Positions 11,701 through 25,400 of a stretch of 64,000 bases of DNA are shown in pieces; positions within the stretch are counted from its first letter, which is position 1; each line of letters starts with the position of its first letter. The DNA comes from Eonycteris spelaea (Eukaryota > Chordata > Mammalia > Chiroptera > Pteropodidae), in assembly GCA_003508835.1 (NCBI GenBank), contig PUFA01000210.1:748501-812500 (forward strand), given 5' to 3'. The position numbers were made by a program, and so were the translations under genes. The notes under the pieces are model-generated. The model was not told the origin of the DNA. It did not search any database and saw only the letters and a list, made by a program, of their open reading frames with translations.

Positions 11701-14676
11701 AGGGGGAGGACAGCTGGGAACAGGGAGACGACTCGTACCTGTTTGTCGGGTCCTGAGGAGCCGAAAGTCTGGCGGATGCCGCTCTGCAGGATGTTGGAGA
11801 TGCCTTCCATGCTGAAGCGCTGGGGGACAAGAGACTCAAGGAGGGCAGTTGCTTCCTTTTCCATAGTCATCGTCCCCAGGAACTTGTGTGTCCTCCCTCA
11901 ACCACCCAGACACACCACACTGCACAGGTAACTAACTACCCCAGGGATCTGTGACTAGAAAGCTAAAGTAAGACTTGGGCTAAGTGACAGGCCAAAATGT
12001 AAGCCTGAGGTTTGCAAGAATAAAGAATAGGGTCTCAAAACCTCTTATCTTAGCGGGTCTCAGGGCAACAAGACCCCTCCGCATTCTCCAGGTTTCCTCC
12101 TTTCTGCCTCCACTGCATAAATAGTAAAATAAAGCAGCACAGTAAAATGTAGACAGATAATGATGCAAATATCGTAGGGAAGAAAACAAAATGCCCAGCC
12201 ATTGGGGAGGGCAGATACAAAGTAACTATTTAACTGGATGCTTTTTCCAAATGCACACGCCTAGGCCCAAGTCAGTAGGACCTGAAGTGGCGAGGGTTCA
12301 AGGTGGGATGCGCTCAGGCTTCCAGCCGGGTGGTTCACATACCTTGAGAGGCATCTGGTTCCCCTTCTCTATGCGGCTGCTCTGCAGGCTCAGCCCTTTC
12401 TCTTTCCGCCTCTTTTTCATCAGTTCTCGCTGCTCCTTCTGCTTGTTCTGAACCTCAATAAGCACTGTGATGAAGGAGTTCTTCACTTCCTTCTCAAATT
12501 CCAGCTCGTCCCTACGGGCCAGCTGTTGCACCAGCTCCTCTGAGAAGTCTCGGATGGCACCCTCCACCTGGTCCAGCAGCTCCGTCAGCTCAGACCCAGA
12601 CATGTGCCTCAGTCCTGCAGGGGAAGATCATTCACTGGTCACACCTGTGTCCAAGCCAGAGCCCACTGCAGAGGGGGCTGCTGCCAATGTGAGATGCGAC
12701 TGTCCCTCTGGAGGAGACCCCTTCCAGCTTCTCGAAGGTCCAGGAAAGACCTTCACCTTTTAGAGGCATGCCAGGAAGGGCGGGGGGCCAGTCTATCGTC
12801 TGCAGAAGAGAAAACATTATTGGGAAATGAAAGAAGAAGCCTCCAAGGAAGCCAGTGGTCTCAGTACCCAAGAAAGAGTGTGGACAGACATGCGGTTTCT
12901 TGATCTCTTATTCTGTCTTTTTAATTTTTCCTCGGTTTCTATAATATTTCTCATATGAAATGGATCAAAAATTGGGGGGAAAAAAACAGTAAAGGAGGGT
13001 TTCGGCGTCTGCGGTGAAGAGCAACAGAGGGTGGCATTTATCCCCAAGAGCTGATCAAGACATAACTGACAGCGAAATAAATAGAGTGCTTGGAGGCCTT
13101 CTTCATGCCGATAGCCCTGTGTGGCCTGCATTAAGAAACATATACGTGAAAAGTGTGAGAGACTGGCAACATGGAGGGAAAACGAACCCTGGCTAGCTGA
13201 GACAGGGTGGTCTGCTACTGTCAGAGAAAAGAAAAGGGAATCTGAGATCATGGGATGTAGATAACTTTATTCTACATTTCTCTCCCCTAAGACTTCTTCG
13301 TTTAAAACGGATTCAGAAGGCATCTTGGCGAAGGTATCCCTTCCTCATGGCATCTTTTGATCCTGCGTTAGAATCCATCTTCCTTTTCATTTCTGCTTTG
13401 CGAGGATATTTGCTGACTGGGTTCGACTCTCCCCTTTATTCTGTTCTATGGAGCTGTCCTCCTTCTGGTTTGGCCATTTTGCTCTGTATTCCAGCTGTTG
13501 TCACACGTCTTGGGCTGAGCGTGTCTGTGTGGGGGACCTTTGTGTGACTGAGAATGGCCTAATTGGGGCAGCTGTCGAGCAGCACCACAGCCAAGTCGCT
13601 CTGCGCAGAAGCCTTCTGCTCGACCCCACCCTGACTCTGCTCCTCACAGCCACAGTTTTCCTTTCTGACACAGTTCTTGACCGAGAGCACGCCTCTGTTT
13701 TTACCCCTATTCTCACCCGTTTTGGGAGCTTTACACCATGACCTGCCCACCTTCCCTCTCCGTTCTTCATAAGTCCCTGTCACCCCACCTCCCATGGACT
13801 TACTCCTCATGGGCGTGGCCCCTTCTGCAGCAAGAACATCATCATCCCTACAGATAAACAGATTTAATGCTGTTTTGACTTTGCCGTGTTACACCTTTTC
13901 GTTACATTCTTCAACGACCTCTTTCTTTGCACAATCATAATTATTACTACAAACCTGGGTCAGAGAATCAATACGATACACTGATTAAGACTGTGACCTC
14001 GGATTTAACCTACCTGGCCTCAAATTTGTCTCCACCCCTTCTGACGTGTATGGCGTATAAGGGGAAATGCTAGTTTAGAATAAGAAGCTGGGTTCTCCCT
14101 GTTGAAAATAAAGGAGGAGACTCACCCTCTCCTTACCTCCCTTTTCATTGAGGATTTCTTTGTCTGTCCTTTTCAAGTGTGTGTCAATTAATTTAATGAC
14201 TGCATAAGGTTCTTGCCTATCTCAGGACTCAGGACCGTTTCCACAGGAAGTCACTGTTTTGAAAAGTAATTCTCAAGGAAGATAATGAAAGGGGCATAGC
14301 TTGTCACCTGAGTCCAAACTGCAAAACCTCCTTAATACAATGGATTGTATTCACTTAGCTCTAGATAAGAGTGAGATTTCTTTCTGGTTCTGCAGTCCCT
14401 TTAGTGGGTTGCCTGTGATGTACATCACATTCCGGCTTAAGGTTTATTCAATAATAAAGTCATTTTCTTTATCTTCTACTTCTGTGGAGAGGTTTCCTGA
14501 GTGGGAAGATTTTGTTTTTAATTATATTTCCACCAACAGTGGCCTTGAACAAGTCACTTAACGTCTCAATACTCAGCCCAGTCCTAATGGGGCTGATGTG
14601 GGGATGAAATGAGATTATGCACAGAAAGTCTTCGAATAGGATCTGGTACATAGACGCTCTCCAAAAATATAAGCTA

Positions 14677-14716
<40 letters not shown>

Positions 14717-17700
14717 TACCTCTTGTAGGTTTTTTTTCCCATTGCTTTTATGGTAGCGTGGTTTGGAATAGTAGGTTCATATTTCTTCTACTTAGTCTGC
14801 TTTAGTTTTGTTCTTTGGTTAGTTTTACCATTTTAATCTGCTCAACTGCTTCCCCCCCCACAACCCCAACAAAACGCTGACTTCTCTCCTGACGCCCACT
14901 AAAAAAGGTGTCAACTACCTAGATGCGAGGTTCTCTTGGCTCCGTGTGAAGCACATGACCAGTGTCCAGCAGAGAGGGGTTCATCCTTGGAGAGCCCACC
15001 CCCAGGGCCCTCACCTTCGTAGGACCAGGTGTTGTTGAAGGTCTGGGTCAAGGCCTGCATCTCCCGCAGGAGGACTGAGTCCGCCTGGGAGGACGTTCCG
15101 CCCCCCTCCTCCTCTTCCAGAACCTCTTCTTCGTCCTCAGGATCGGGGAGTTCTGCATCATTTCCTCAATCTCCTCAATGACCTGGAGAAGGCATGTAAG
15201 AGACTGTTAACTCTCTTCTCTGCTGGAGGGATTTTCAGCCCGGATTTTGATCAGGTAAGGACGTTTCTAATTTGCTGTCCGTAAAATTGCTACTTATGAA
15301 ATATTGAATAATAATAAAAATAACTCTGACCAAAGGCTTACACATACCCTTTAATGTAAACCTTCTTCCAAGAACTCCATTTAGATGAGTGCTTTATTGG
15401 AAATAAATGACTCTTTCAGGAAACAAAGCAGAGCTGCCTGGAAGGGAACATTTACTTCAATTTGCTGAGCACTTTTTTTCTAAGTGGGAAGACATCTTAT
15501 CCAACCAACTTTAACACAGAACCAGTTCATTAATTGTTATAATGTATATGACTGGGGCGGGGGGGGGGACAGTGTTCTTAGGACAATTCAAGATGGGTTT
15601 GTTTTTTTTTTTTACCTAGAAAGAAATGGCTTTTTCTCCAGAATTCACTTAGATAGGAACAAGTGAAAATAAAGATAATAAAGCAGTAAAAAAAAAAAAA
15701 TTGGCGCGGTCTGGAGAGCAGAAAATAGATTTTTAAAAATCCAGCTTTCGTTTAGACTACTGGGCTAGGGGACAGCTACTACGTAGAAGCAAGAGTAAAA
15801 TTAGATAAAAGGAGTAAGGGTGAACTACTTTGTGTGTTAATTGTTTACACACTTAAAAAGCAGAATAAGCAAAGACTACTGCTGGAAGGACTCTGTTTGT
15901 GAGTCTGGTCACAACAGTGACCTGATTTGTGCATTTGTCTGTTTTTTGATGTGTGATGGCCTCTGGCCCGGGCTGATGGACTGTGATCTTTAAGTGGGTT
16001 TCTTGGTGTTACGTTGAACCAACAATAAGAGGACTTAGGGTCCCCTCCTTTAGAATAATTGCTGTTTTATTCCCAAGACTTCTCATCTCTACTCACAGAT
16101 TTAGGAGACACTCAGTCTTCGATAATTGAGAGCCATTCATACAATGCAACCAAATGAAATGACCCCTTTTAGAATTTTATGGCTTTTTTCTCTCAGAGTA
16201 GTTTCATTGAATTTGTGTCATTGAACTGTATTTCCCCTAAAATTCACAGGAATAACTGTTAGGAATAACTGTTAGCCCCTATTCTTTTATATCTAGTTCC
16301 CTTCAATCTCTTGAGCCTTACTTATTCATATCCCACCTTTTACCACAGGTACAAAAGTGTTCCTTTTACTGAAAATCACTTTCTGACACCAAAACTCCCA
16401 GTGGAGCATTTGTCAGAATTACTTTGTGAAAACACTTGTATTATGCCTGCTCAAAATAACCACCTACACATATTTGTTGACTAAAAGATTGAATAAGGAA
16501 TCGAAGACCCAACATTATTCCCCCTCAATAATAAAGTATCAAAACAAAAATATGATGGGCACAATCAAATGTGAAACATTATATGTTTTCTTTTCTTTCT
16601 TTTCTTTCTTTACAAAGAGACACAAGTGTCTCTAAGACTCGTTTTGGAAAGTTCAAACTTTTTGATGGTCTATAAAATATTAGAATATATCTAGCACACA
16701 GAAATCTTATCTGCTACTTTTATTTTTGGGAGAACAGGAATTGGGACTCTTGTTTAAGTTCTTGACTCTAAGCACAATGAATTATTGTAAGAAGCCTAGC
16801 AGAAAGTGAAGTCAGTAACCACCAGCTCTGCCTCTGGCTGTTATCAAACATGGAGCCCACTCAACCCAAGCATCAGGAATTATGTTCCTATTTACTACAG
16901 GTGGATAAACTGAAGCATAGAGAGAAATAAATCTTCTGAAAGATACTTGAACTCATACACAACCACCATGAGACCATACATTTTTCTTCTGCCTTAAATG
17001 AAGGTAGCAAGTATATTCTCTTAAACCTTTTCTCTATCAAAGTAACAAAAAATCCCAAGAACCGAGGGAATAATCATACCTGATCTGCTGTGAGTAGAGG
17101 CTCCTCATTGATACCAGAGTCATGTTCACTCTTCTCATTGAATTCTTCCTCTTCTTTCTCATGGATCTAAGGAGGGGAATGAAATTCTGATTGACCATCA
17201 GCAGAACTAAGATTTTCTCTAATCTCTAGAATGGATGACACTGACTGAGAGGCCACTCCAGCCATCCTCTGGGTAAAGAGGGAGTCTGAAGAGGCCTCCA
17301 GAGTTCCATCCAATCCCAAATGTGACCCTACCACACTGCATGTACAGCTTGGTCAAAAAAGGACAACGAAGGATGAGTGGCCGGCACCATTCTGACTCAG
17401 AGGAAGCAACTGTTCTTTTACCCCCAGACAAGTCATCCTTGTGTGAACAGCAACCTTCTCAAGGAGAGTAATGTTGTGATCAACAGCTGCAGGAAAGGCA
17501 TACTTATTTATGTAAGGCGTTTCAATCTGGAGAGTTTGTTTCCAGATTTTACATTATAAGGCATTTTAAAAGATAGGCTGGTCCAGTCCAAATAGTCATT
17601 TGATGAAATGCCATCCTGTTTTTGGAATCTAGGCATGAAGTCAAAGCTAATAAAGAATGTAATGAATCCACCTGGGGCATTCCACGGAATAGCTTAACCA

Positions 17701-19451
17701 CATGAACTAAAGGACAAACTAAATGACAATGTTGAACATTTCCCCTGTGTCTCCAAATTCCATAATCCCAAGTAAGATTCTGAAAGTTCTTGACCATCAA
17801 GATTCCCCATGTTGACTCCAACAAGGTATCCATCCACAGCATAGCCAGCTTTACTATCCATACCCAAAATGGCCATAGTCTGGTATTTATGTTCAAATCC
17901 TCTAAAGAATAAACCATTAAACTACCTAACAAACAGCCTATGCCCAGAAGTCTGATTTGAAAGTCATAAAGGAACTGGTAAGAGGTATCTCCAGGAGATT
18001 TTCTACAGAGCCCTGACCATCTAGGAAACCATTTTCCTTGCTCACTAATAGCTAGCATGCTCATCTGCCTCTTTTCTGGGGATATACTTTCCAATTCTAA
18101 CAGGAAACACCCCAGTTCCAACCCAAACTGTCATTCTAAAGGTAGTCTATCCTCAGAAACTTCTCCCCTCTTCTTTGAGCTTCACCTTGGCAGACACCCC
18201 TAACAAAACACACATTTTCTATCTTTGCTTAAAATCAGGACTATGTCATTAAAAAAAATCAATCAAATATGTATTAAATGCCATCTGTGCTCAACCTGGA
18301 TAACAGGTAGGACAGGGAGTAATGGGATCATTTGAGGGGCTTGTATGCCAGATGGTGACATCTATTTCTGCTGTAGAACCCAGATGCTCCTCTCTCTGCC
18401 AAGTCCACCACCTGTGGTAGCCACCTGGCTTCCCAGCTCCCCACCATGCAGAACAAAATTCCCGGAGCCACAGTTTGTTCACAACTACACTCAGATGGCA
18501 GAACTTCCTTAGGGCCAGAAAGTGATAGAAGTCAGCTTATACCAGGAAACAGAGCCTTTTGTTTTCTGTCTGGATTGTTTTTTATAAGCGTCTGACAGCA
18601 AGTGTTAGTCTATAACCAGAATTTTTTTTTTACATGAACTTTATTTTAAAAATGAAATGTTTACATTTTCTGAAATGTGGCCAGTTTTTGTGGTTTTACC
18701 TCAATGACTGTTAGTACTGCATCTTTCAACTACACCATCTCCTTTCCTGAAGTTCTCTGTGTCCCTGGCTGAAGGTAGGCAGGGAGCTTTTAGGGACAGG
18801 TCCTTCTTGCTGTTCAAATGTTATGGGCAATAGCATGGGTGACTCTTAGAGCTTTCTCTCTTCTCCACCTCTCTGGCACAAAGCCCACAGTCTGATTTGT
18901 TAGGCTTGGGTTCAATGAGCTTTTATAATCAATTACAAGCTTGTGAAAGTTACCATGAGTTCCTAGTACTAAGTGAGCTATACCTACTCCATATTTTCTC
19001 AGATCTCAAAAGTCTGCCACAAAAAAATAAAGTAAAGTAAAATAAAATAAAATAAAATAAAAAATAAGAAGCATACACAAAGTATTCCCCCAGAAAGCCC
19101 TGTCTCCTGTCTCTTCTACACATGGCTTATCCCCTCTTTCTGCCTGCTTTCACCACATCCACCCTGTTCCTGGCCTTTCCTTCTCTGATTCTTTCATCCT
19201 TTCTCATTCTTTCTAGGCCTTAGATTTTCTCTCAATCCTACCAGACTCTCTTCTGCTCCAATAGCTTCTATAACTTCTCGACAAGTCCTCTTTCCTTACA
19301 AATGACATTTACAGACTTCTACCTGCCTTCGGTTACCAGGACAATATCTTATGCAGAGTGTAGAAAGCTGGAGGGAACTAACAGGGAGAAAGAAAGAGAT
19401 TTTTGAAAAATGACAACGCTTCATGTATATGAACGAGTATATGTGATAGGT

Positions 19452-19492
<41 letters not shown>

Positions 19493-22400
19493 GCACTATG
19501 TTTATGAATACTCTTATTCCTAATATACAACACAGTCATAGAAATTGCCACAAAGAGTCCCATTAGCCTCTTGTGTGGCAGTGGGAAGGTGGTAAAATGG
19601 GACAGCTAAAGATAACAACAATCTGCAGACGGGTCATTTGGGGCTAAATTTCTTTGTAGACTAAAACCACAAATTGTTTCCACACTATTGAAGTAAACTA
19701 CAGCTTCTCCAAGAAAAATTCTTTGTCCAAGTGACTTCTTCCCAGAACTGAGAAAAGAAGACCTAGATCCAGGAAAGAGTCTGGCTACACCGTTCAGCAA
19801 GCTGTTACTTCCTCCTGCTTTTGGTTAAGAGTGTGTCTTTAGAGCTATAACATGGTAGCTGAAAGCTTGAAAGTAAATTCAGAGAACCTTCCCTGGAGCC
19901 TGTAACAGTGTTGATCTGGCTGAGAAAGGCTTAAAATTACAATGAGTCCTTGTTTTCAACACGACTGTTAACTAGTGTCTTTTGTTAAAGCATTCCAAAT
20001 TAGTCGCTTTATAGAAAAGGGAATTTCTACTGCACAATATTTCTCTTCCCTTACTACGACTGTTTCATATGGGTAGTTGCTTTCTTCATCAAAATTAAGA
20101 GAAATAAAGACACACTTTCATCTCCAGTCAAAATGTAGAAAAAAATTACCAATATTTACCCAGTCCAAGGAAAGGACAACTATATCCTTTTTGAGCCTGT
20201 GAACAACCAGGAAATATTTTGTATGGGTTAAGCCAATGCCCCTGTTCCCACAGTGAGATGCACAGAGCACAGCAGACAGCAAGTGGCCAACAGCTATTTG
20301 TTGAAAGAATTAATGAACAAATGAAAAAGAGAGGACTGAGAGGATATTACTATCACCTCCTATATTAAGTCCCACCTCCACAGGTAACTTAGCTGCTCAG
20401 TCACCTGGAAAACAGACAGATGTAACTTATAGTCCTGAACTTCCATGTCCTCTTGTCCAAGGCAACCACCATACTACTTTAATTAAAGTTATAGGGAGAA
20501 AGGACCATCTGTTATATCATAGTTAGAAACAATAAAAGAGGAGAGTTGTGAATAATTATACATACATACATAGCTCAAGCAAATTATTTTGACCTAAACA
20601 TATAAATATACATTTATTTATTCTCCCATCTCCTAATATAAGGCCAAAGGCCTTTTCTTCTATGATGAGTCTCTGAGTAGAGTTTCACATAGTCTTTCTT
20701 GCATCATACACATCAAAACACAAATTTTAAACGAATTCTCATTTCTGTTTTTATAGTAGAAAGAAGGTACATAGGAAATTGAGCTCACATATTCATCTCC
20801 TCTTCCTCCTGAAACCCTACTAAATTAGAGCACAGGGATCAAAAAAGAATGTCCCACAGGGATGAATGAACTGGAGAAAAGACAATAATAGCAAAAAAGA
20901 TGCTAGAAAGCAGATGCAGACCTAGATGACTAGAGAGAGTTAAACCCTGTGGAAGAAGCTGCCAAAAGAAAGTGGATTTGCACTGAAGATCTTGAAAGGC
21001 TCAGGATTTTTTATCAGGAAAAGTGAGACCCTGGGCCTATTCTCCCTTCTGATGTACAAGGACCCTTACCATCTTCTTACCATCAAAAAAACTAGAGATT
21101 TCACTCTGGGAAGGTTGAACTAGGGAGGCTCTGGACTCAGAGATACAAGGCCACTTGAAAGTCGGGGTGAGAGATCTTACTTAAGTCAGAGGGAGTAAGT
21201 GAAAATCTACTAGAGATCCCAGGCCACTGACTAGACAGACCCCTAGGACGCCGGCACTCAGGCTTATTCTCCTTAAGCAAGACATTGCAGGACTCTACTT
21301 TATGGTTAGTATACTTCTGGAACACCGTCTAAGAAAAAAAAAAGACATGCCAATATTTGAGGTCTCCAAACAAAATGACCAGGTCCTGACTGGTCACTCT
21401 ACAGTGTGGTCAAGCAGGAAACAAGCCTTACCTTACTGAAAGAGTTCAGCCTGCTGGCCTCACATTTAGGTAGGAAAATATGCCCAAGAATTGTCAGACA
21501 TTGGAGGACAATCCCCAGCATGATTAAAACAAATATACAGAAAAAGAACATCAAAAGCAATACAGAGAGCAGAAGAAACCCCTTGCTATCATCACTGTAC
21601 TCCTAGGGATAAAAAGCAAATTTGTTTCCTTGAAACAGAACCTACTGACTAGAATAAATAAAAAAAAACAAGAAAGTGCTCTTAGAAATTAAAAATATAA
21701 TAGCAAAATTTAGATGTTCAGTGGAAGAATAGAAGACAAGGTTAAGAAAATCACCTAGAGAATAAAAAAAAATAATAAGTAGATAGAAAATGAGAGTCAA
21801 AAAATATCAGGAGATCCATTTAAGTCCAATACTTGAATAAGAGAAACTCCAAAAATGAAAACTGAAGATGGCCTCTTGCAGCCATGACAGAGTAATCAGT
21901 TCTGAAATTACTCTCTCTGCCATGAACAACTATAAATCTGGGCAAAATCTATGAGCCAATTGTTTTTTCGGCACTGGACACTGGTGGTACAAGGTGTGAT
22001 CCTTGACAGAGAGAAAAACATGAAATAAATGAAAGCCGAGAGAATCTGTCACCTGTGGACTTACACTACAAGAAATACTATAGAGAGGTTTTTGACCTAA
22101 AAGGAAATGATGGAAAATCAGATCGATAGGAAAGAAGGAAGAATATCAGAAAAGGTAAATATGTAGGTAAATATTTTAAAATATCCTGAGCCACTTGTAC
22201 CACTTGAGGATACAGCCGTGGCTCTCTGCAAGGCGAAGGGGCCTTTACCAAAATCTGACCGAACTGGCACCCTGATCTTGGACCTCCAGCCTCTGTACCT
22301 CCAGCCTCTGTAACCATGAGAAATAAATTTCTATTGTGTATAAACTACCCAAATAATTTGCTATAGCAGCCCAAACGAACTAAGTCTAAAAATAAAGTTT

Positions 22401-25400
22401 AAAATATGATCTAAGCTCCCACATTGAAGCTAAAAAAAATGAAGGGTAAAGTAAACCCCTAGTAAGTACAAGAAAGGAAATAAAGTAGTTAAGGGAAGAC
22501 ATCAATAACCTGAACAAGCAATAGAGGAAAAAAAAAAGTGTTTCTCCAAAAAGATGAATAAAAGTATTAAACCCATACATAGACTGATGAAAGAGAGGAG
22601 TGAGGAAGAGGGAGAGAAAGAGAGTGAAACAAAAAAAAATTAACAATATCTGTAATAAAAAGGGACATCACTATAGATTTTAATGACATTAATAGAATAA
22701 GAGAACATCATAAACAATTTTGTGGTCGATACAGCCAATGACTTAGAGTAGATGAACAAATGCTTTGAAAACAAAATTTACTAAAACCAACTCAGGAAGA
22801 AATGAAAAATGTGAATAGCCCTACATCTATTACAGAAATAGAATCTGTAATCAAAAACCTACAGAGAAAACCCCTGGCCTAGATAGTTTCACTAGTATAG
22901 TCTATCAAACATTTAAGGAAGATATAACAATCTAACAATCTAACACAACTTTTTCAGAAAACAGAGAAAGAAAAAATCCTTTATTTTATGAAATTACAAG
23001 AAAATAAAGTAATAGGCAAAGATTCTTCATGAACATAAATGCAAAAACCTTGGTTAAAATATTAGCAAATCAAATCCCACATTATATATAAAAAGATAAT
23101 ATATCACAACTAAGTGGGGTTTATCTTAAGAATGAAGGTTTGGTTCAATATTTGAAGATCAATTAATATAATTCACCATACTAACTCAATAAACTGGCCT
23201 GTTATATAAAATTGATCTATAGAGTTAACACAATCACAGTTGAATTTCTAGCAAGCTTTTTTCATAGAAATTGGTCAAATGATTCCAAATTTTATGTGGA
23301 AATGTGAAGGACCTATAATAGCCAAAACAATTTTGAAAAAAAAAGAACAAAGTTGGAAAACTCATGCTATTTTAGTGAAGACATTCTAAAAGTTATAGAA
23401 ATGAATACAGGATGATATTCACATAAAGATAGACGCATATATCAGTGAAATAGAATAGAGAATTCAGCAATAGATCTACACATATATGGTCAATTGATTT
23501 TCAACAAAGATGTTAAGATAATTTAATAGAGGAAGAATAATAATTCCAATGAATAATGCTGAAACAATGGATAGCCATGCATACATACGTGCACGTGTAC
23601 ACACACACACACACACACACAAATGAACGTTGACACTTACTTCACACCATATACAGAAACTAATTTAAAATGGATCATAAACCCTATAGCTGCTAAAACT
23701 ACAAAATTTCTAGAAGACTTAAGAAAAAATCTTAGTGACCCTGGGTTTGGCAGTTTTTAAAATACTATACAAGAAGCACAAAATATAAAAAGAAAAATAA
23801 TCAATAAGCTAGACTTCATCATGTTTAAAAACATTTGATCTTTAAAATATAATGTTAAGAAAGTTTAAAGGAATTCCATAGACAAGAATATTCATAAAAC
23901 ATATATCAGACAAAGGACATACATCTAGAATATAGGTGTTAAATTAATTAAACTAGGAGGTCATTAGACTGAGGTAGTTTTAATGCCTTAGTGGCCTGCT
24001 TAGCAAACCTAAGCCTCTAATACCTCAGGGTTTAGAATTCAAACCAAAGGAAAACCAATCACAGCCAGCTAGGCTTTCCCAAATAGTACAACCATTTAAG
24101 CTATACCCAATCAAATAATTTCCTTCCTTGGCTTTCGCCTCTTCTCTATAAGTCTCTTTTTTTTTTTAATGTCAGTGAAACACTCCTAACCACTACAGGT
24201 TTGGCACCTCCCAATTTGAATTGATTTTTGCTCAAATAAACTCTTATAAATGTAATATGCCTCATTCTATCTTTTAACATAGAACTCTAACAACTCAATA
24301 ATAACACAACAACTTACTAAGGAAATGGGCAAAAGATTTGAACAGACACTTCACCAAAGAAGACACACAGGTTGTAAATAAGCACATAAAAAGATGGTCA
24401 ATATCATATGTTACTAGGGAAATGCAAATTCAAACCAAAATAAGATAATACTATATATACTCGAATGTTTAAAGTTAAAAAGGCTGTCCATAACAAGTAC
24501 TGGTGAGGATGTGGAATAATTGGAGCTCTCAAACTGGGAAATAGTTAGACAGTTGAAACAAACATACAACATGATCCCAGACATTCCACTCATAAGCTTT
24601 TACCCAAGAAAAATGGAGGCAGACATCCACAAAAACAGACTTACACAAGAATGTTAATAGTACTTTTGTTTCCAATATTCAAAAACTGGGAAACAACATA
24701 AATGTCCATCAAGAGGTGAATAAGTAAGCAAATAATGGTATAACCATACAAGGAAATACTACTCAGCAATAAAAAGGAATGAATTATTGATACATACAAT
24801 TAAATGAATATCTAAATAATTATACTGAGTTTAAAAAGCCAGACAAAAAGAGTACATGCTGCATGATTCCATTTATACAAAAATTCTAGAAAATGCAAAC
24901 TAATCTATAGTGACAAAAACAGGTTGCCTGAAGACTGGGGGTAATGGGAAAAGAGAAAGCAATACTCAATATCTTGATTGTGGTGATGATTTCACAGATA
25001 GATACGTATATCAAAACTAATCAAAACTCACACTTTAATGTGCTATTTACTGTATGCCAATTATCTTTCAATAAAGCTGTGAGAAAAAAGAAAACAAAAT
25101 AAAAAAGTAAACTAAAATAACAATACATCATGACCAAGTTAGGTTTATCTCAAGAATGTTAGGTTAATTTAATATTTGAAAATCAATTCATGTACTTTAT
25201 TGCATTAATGTTATAAAGGAGAAAACTACATATTCATCTCAATAAGCAGAAAACAGAAATAAATTATCAGAGAAATAACACAAGAAAATGCGCCATAATA
25301 TAAAGTCATGAACTTCTAGGTTAAAAGGACCCACCGAGTGCCATGCAGAATGAATGAATTAAAAAAATTTTTAACTCACTATAAAGTACATTATGTAAAA

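Larger units (their letters stand above)
10258..11738 (-). other. FEZ1 intron 7: MIR, L2-like relic and 21-bp tandem repeat
   Basis: A MIR lies at 10850-11030, an L2-like 3' end (GGGCACAGGGACCAGGACTTACTC onward) at about 11130-11250, and a perfect 2 x 21 bp duplication at 11684-11725 close to the exon 7 donor. The rest is unremarkable. Confidence 0.65.
21640..25095 (+). mobile_element. Degenerate L1 (ORF2 remnants and 3' end) hosting two LTR insertions
   Basis: L1 ORF2-type sequence is recognisable at 22700-23930 and resumes at 24281 with AACTCTAACAACTCAATAAT, then GGGCAAAAGATTTGAACAGACACTTC and GGAAATGCAAATTCAAACC. The 3' end finishes CAATAAAGCTGTGAGAAAAAAG near 25090. Stops and indels break every frame. 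It hosts an LTR fragment at 22185-22385 and a solo LTR at 23937-24279. The 5' limit is uncertain. Confidence 0.75.
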
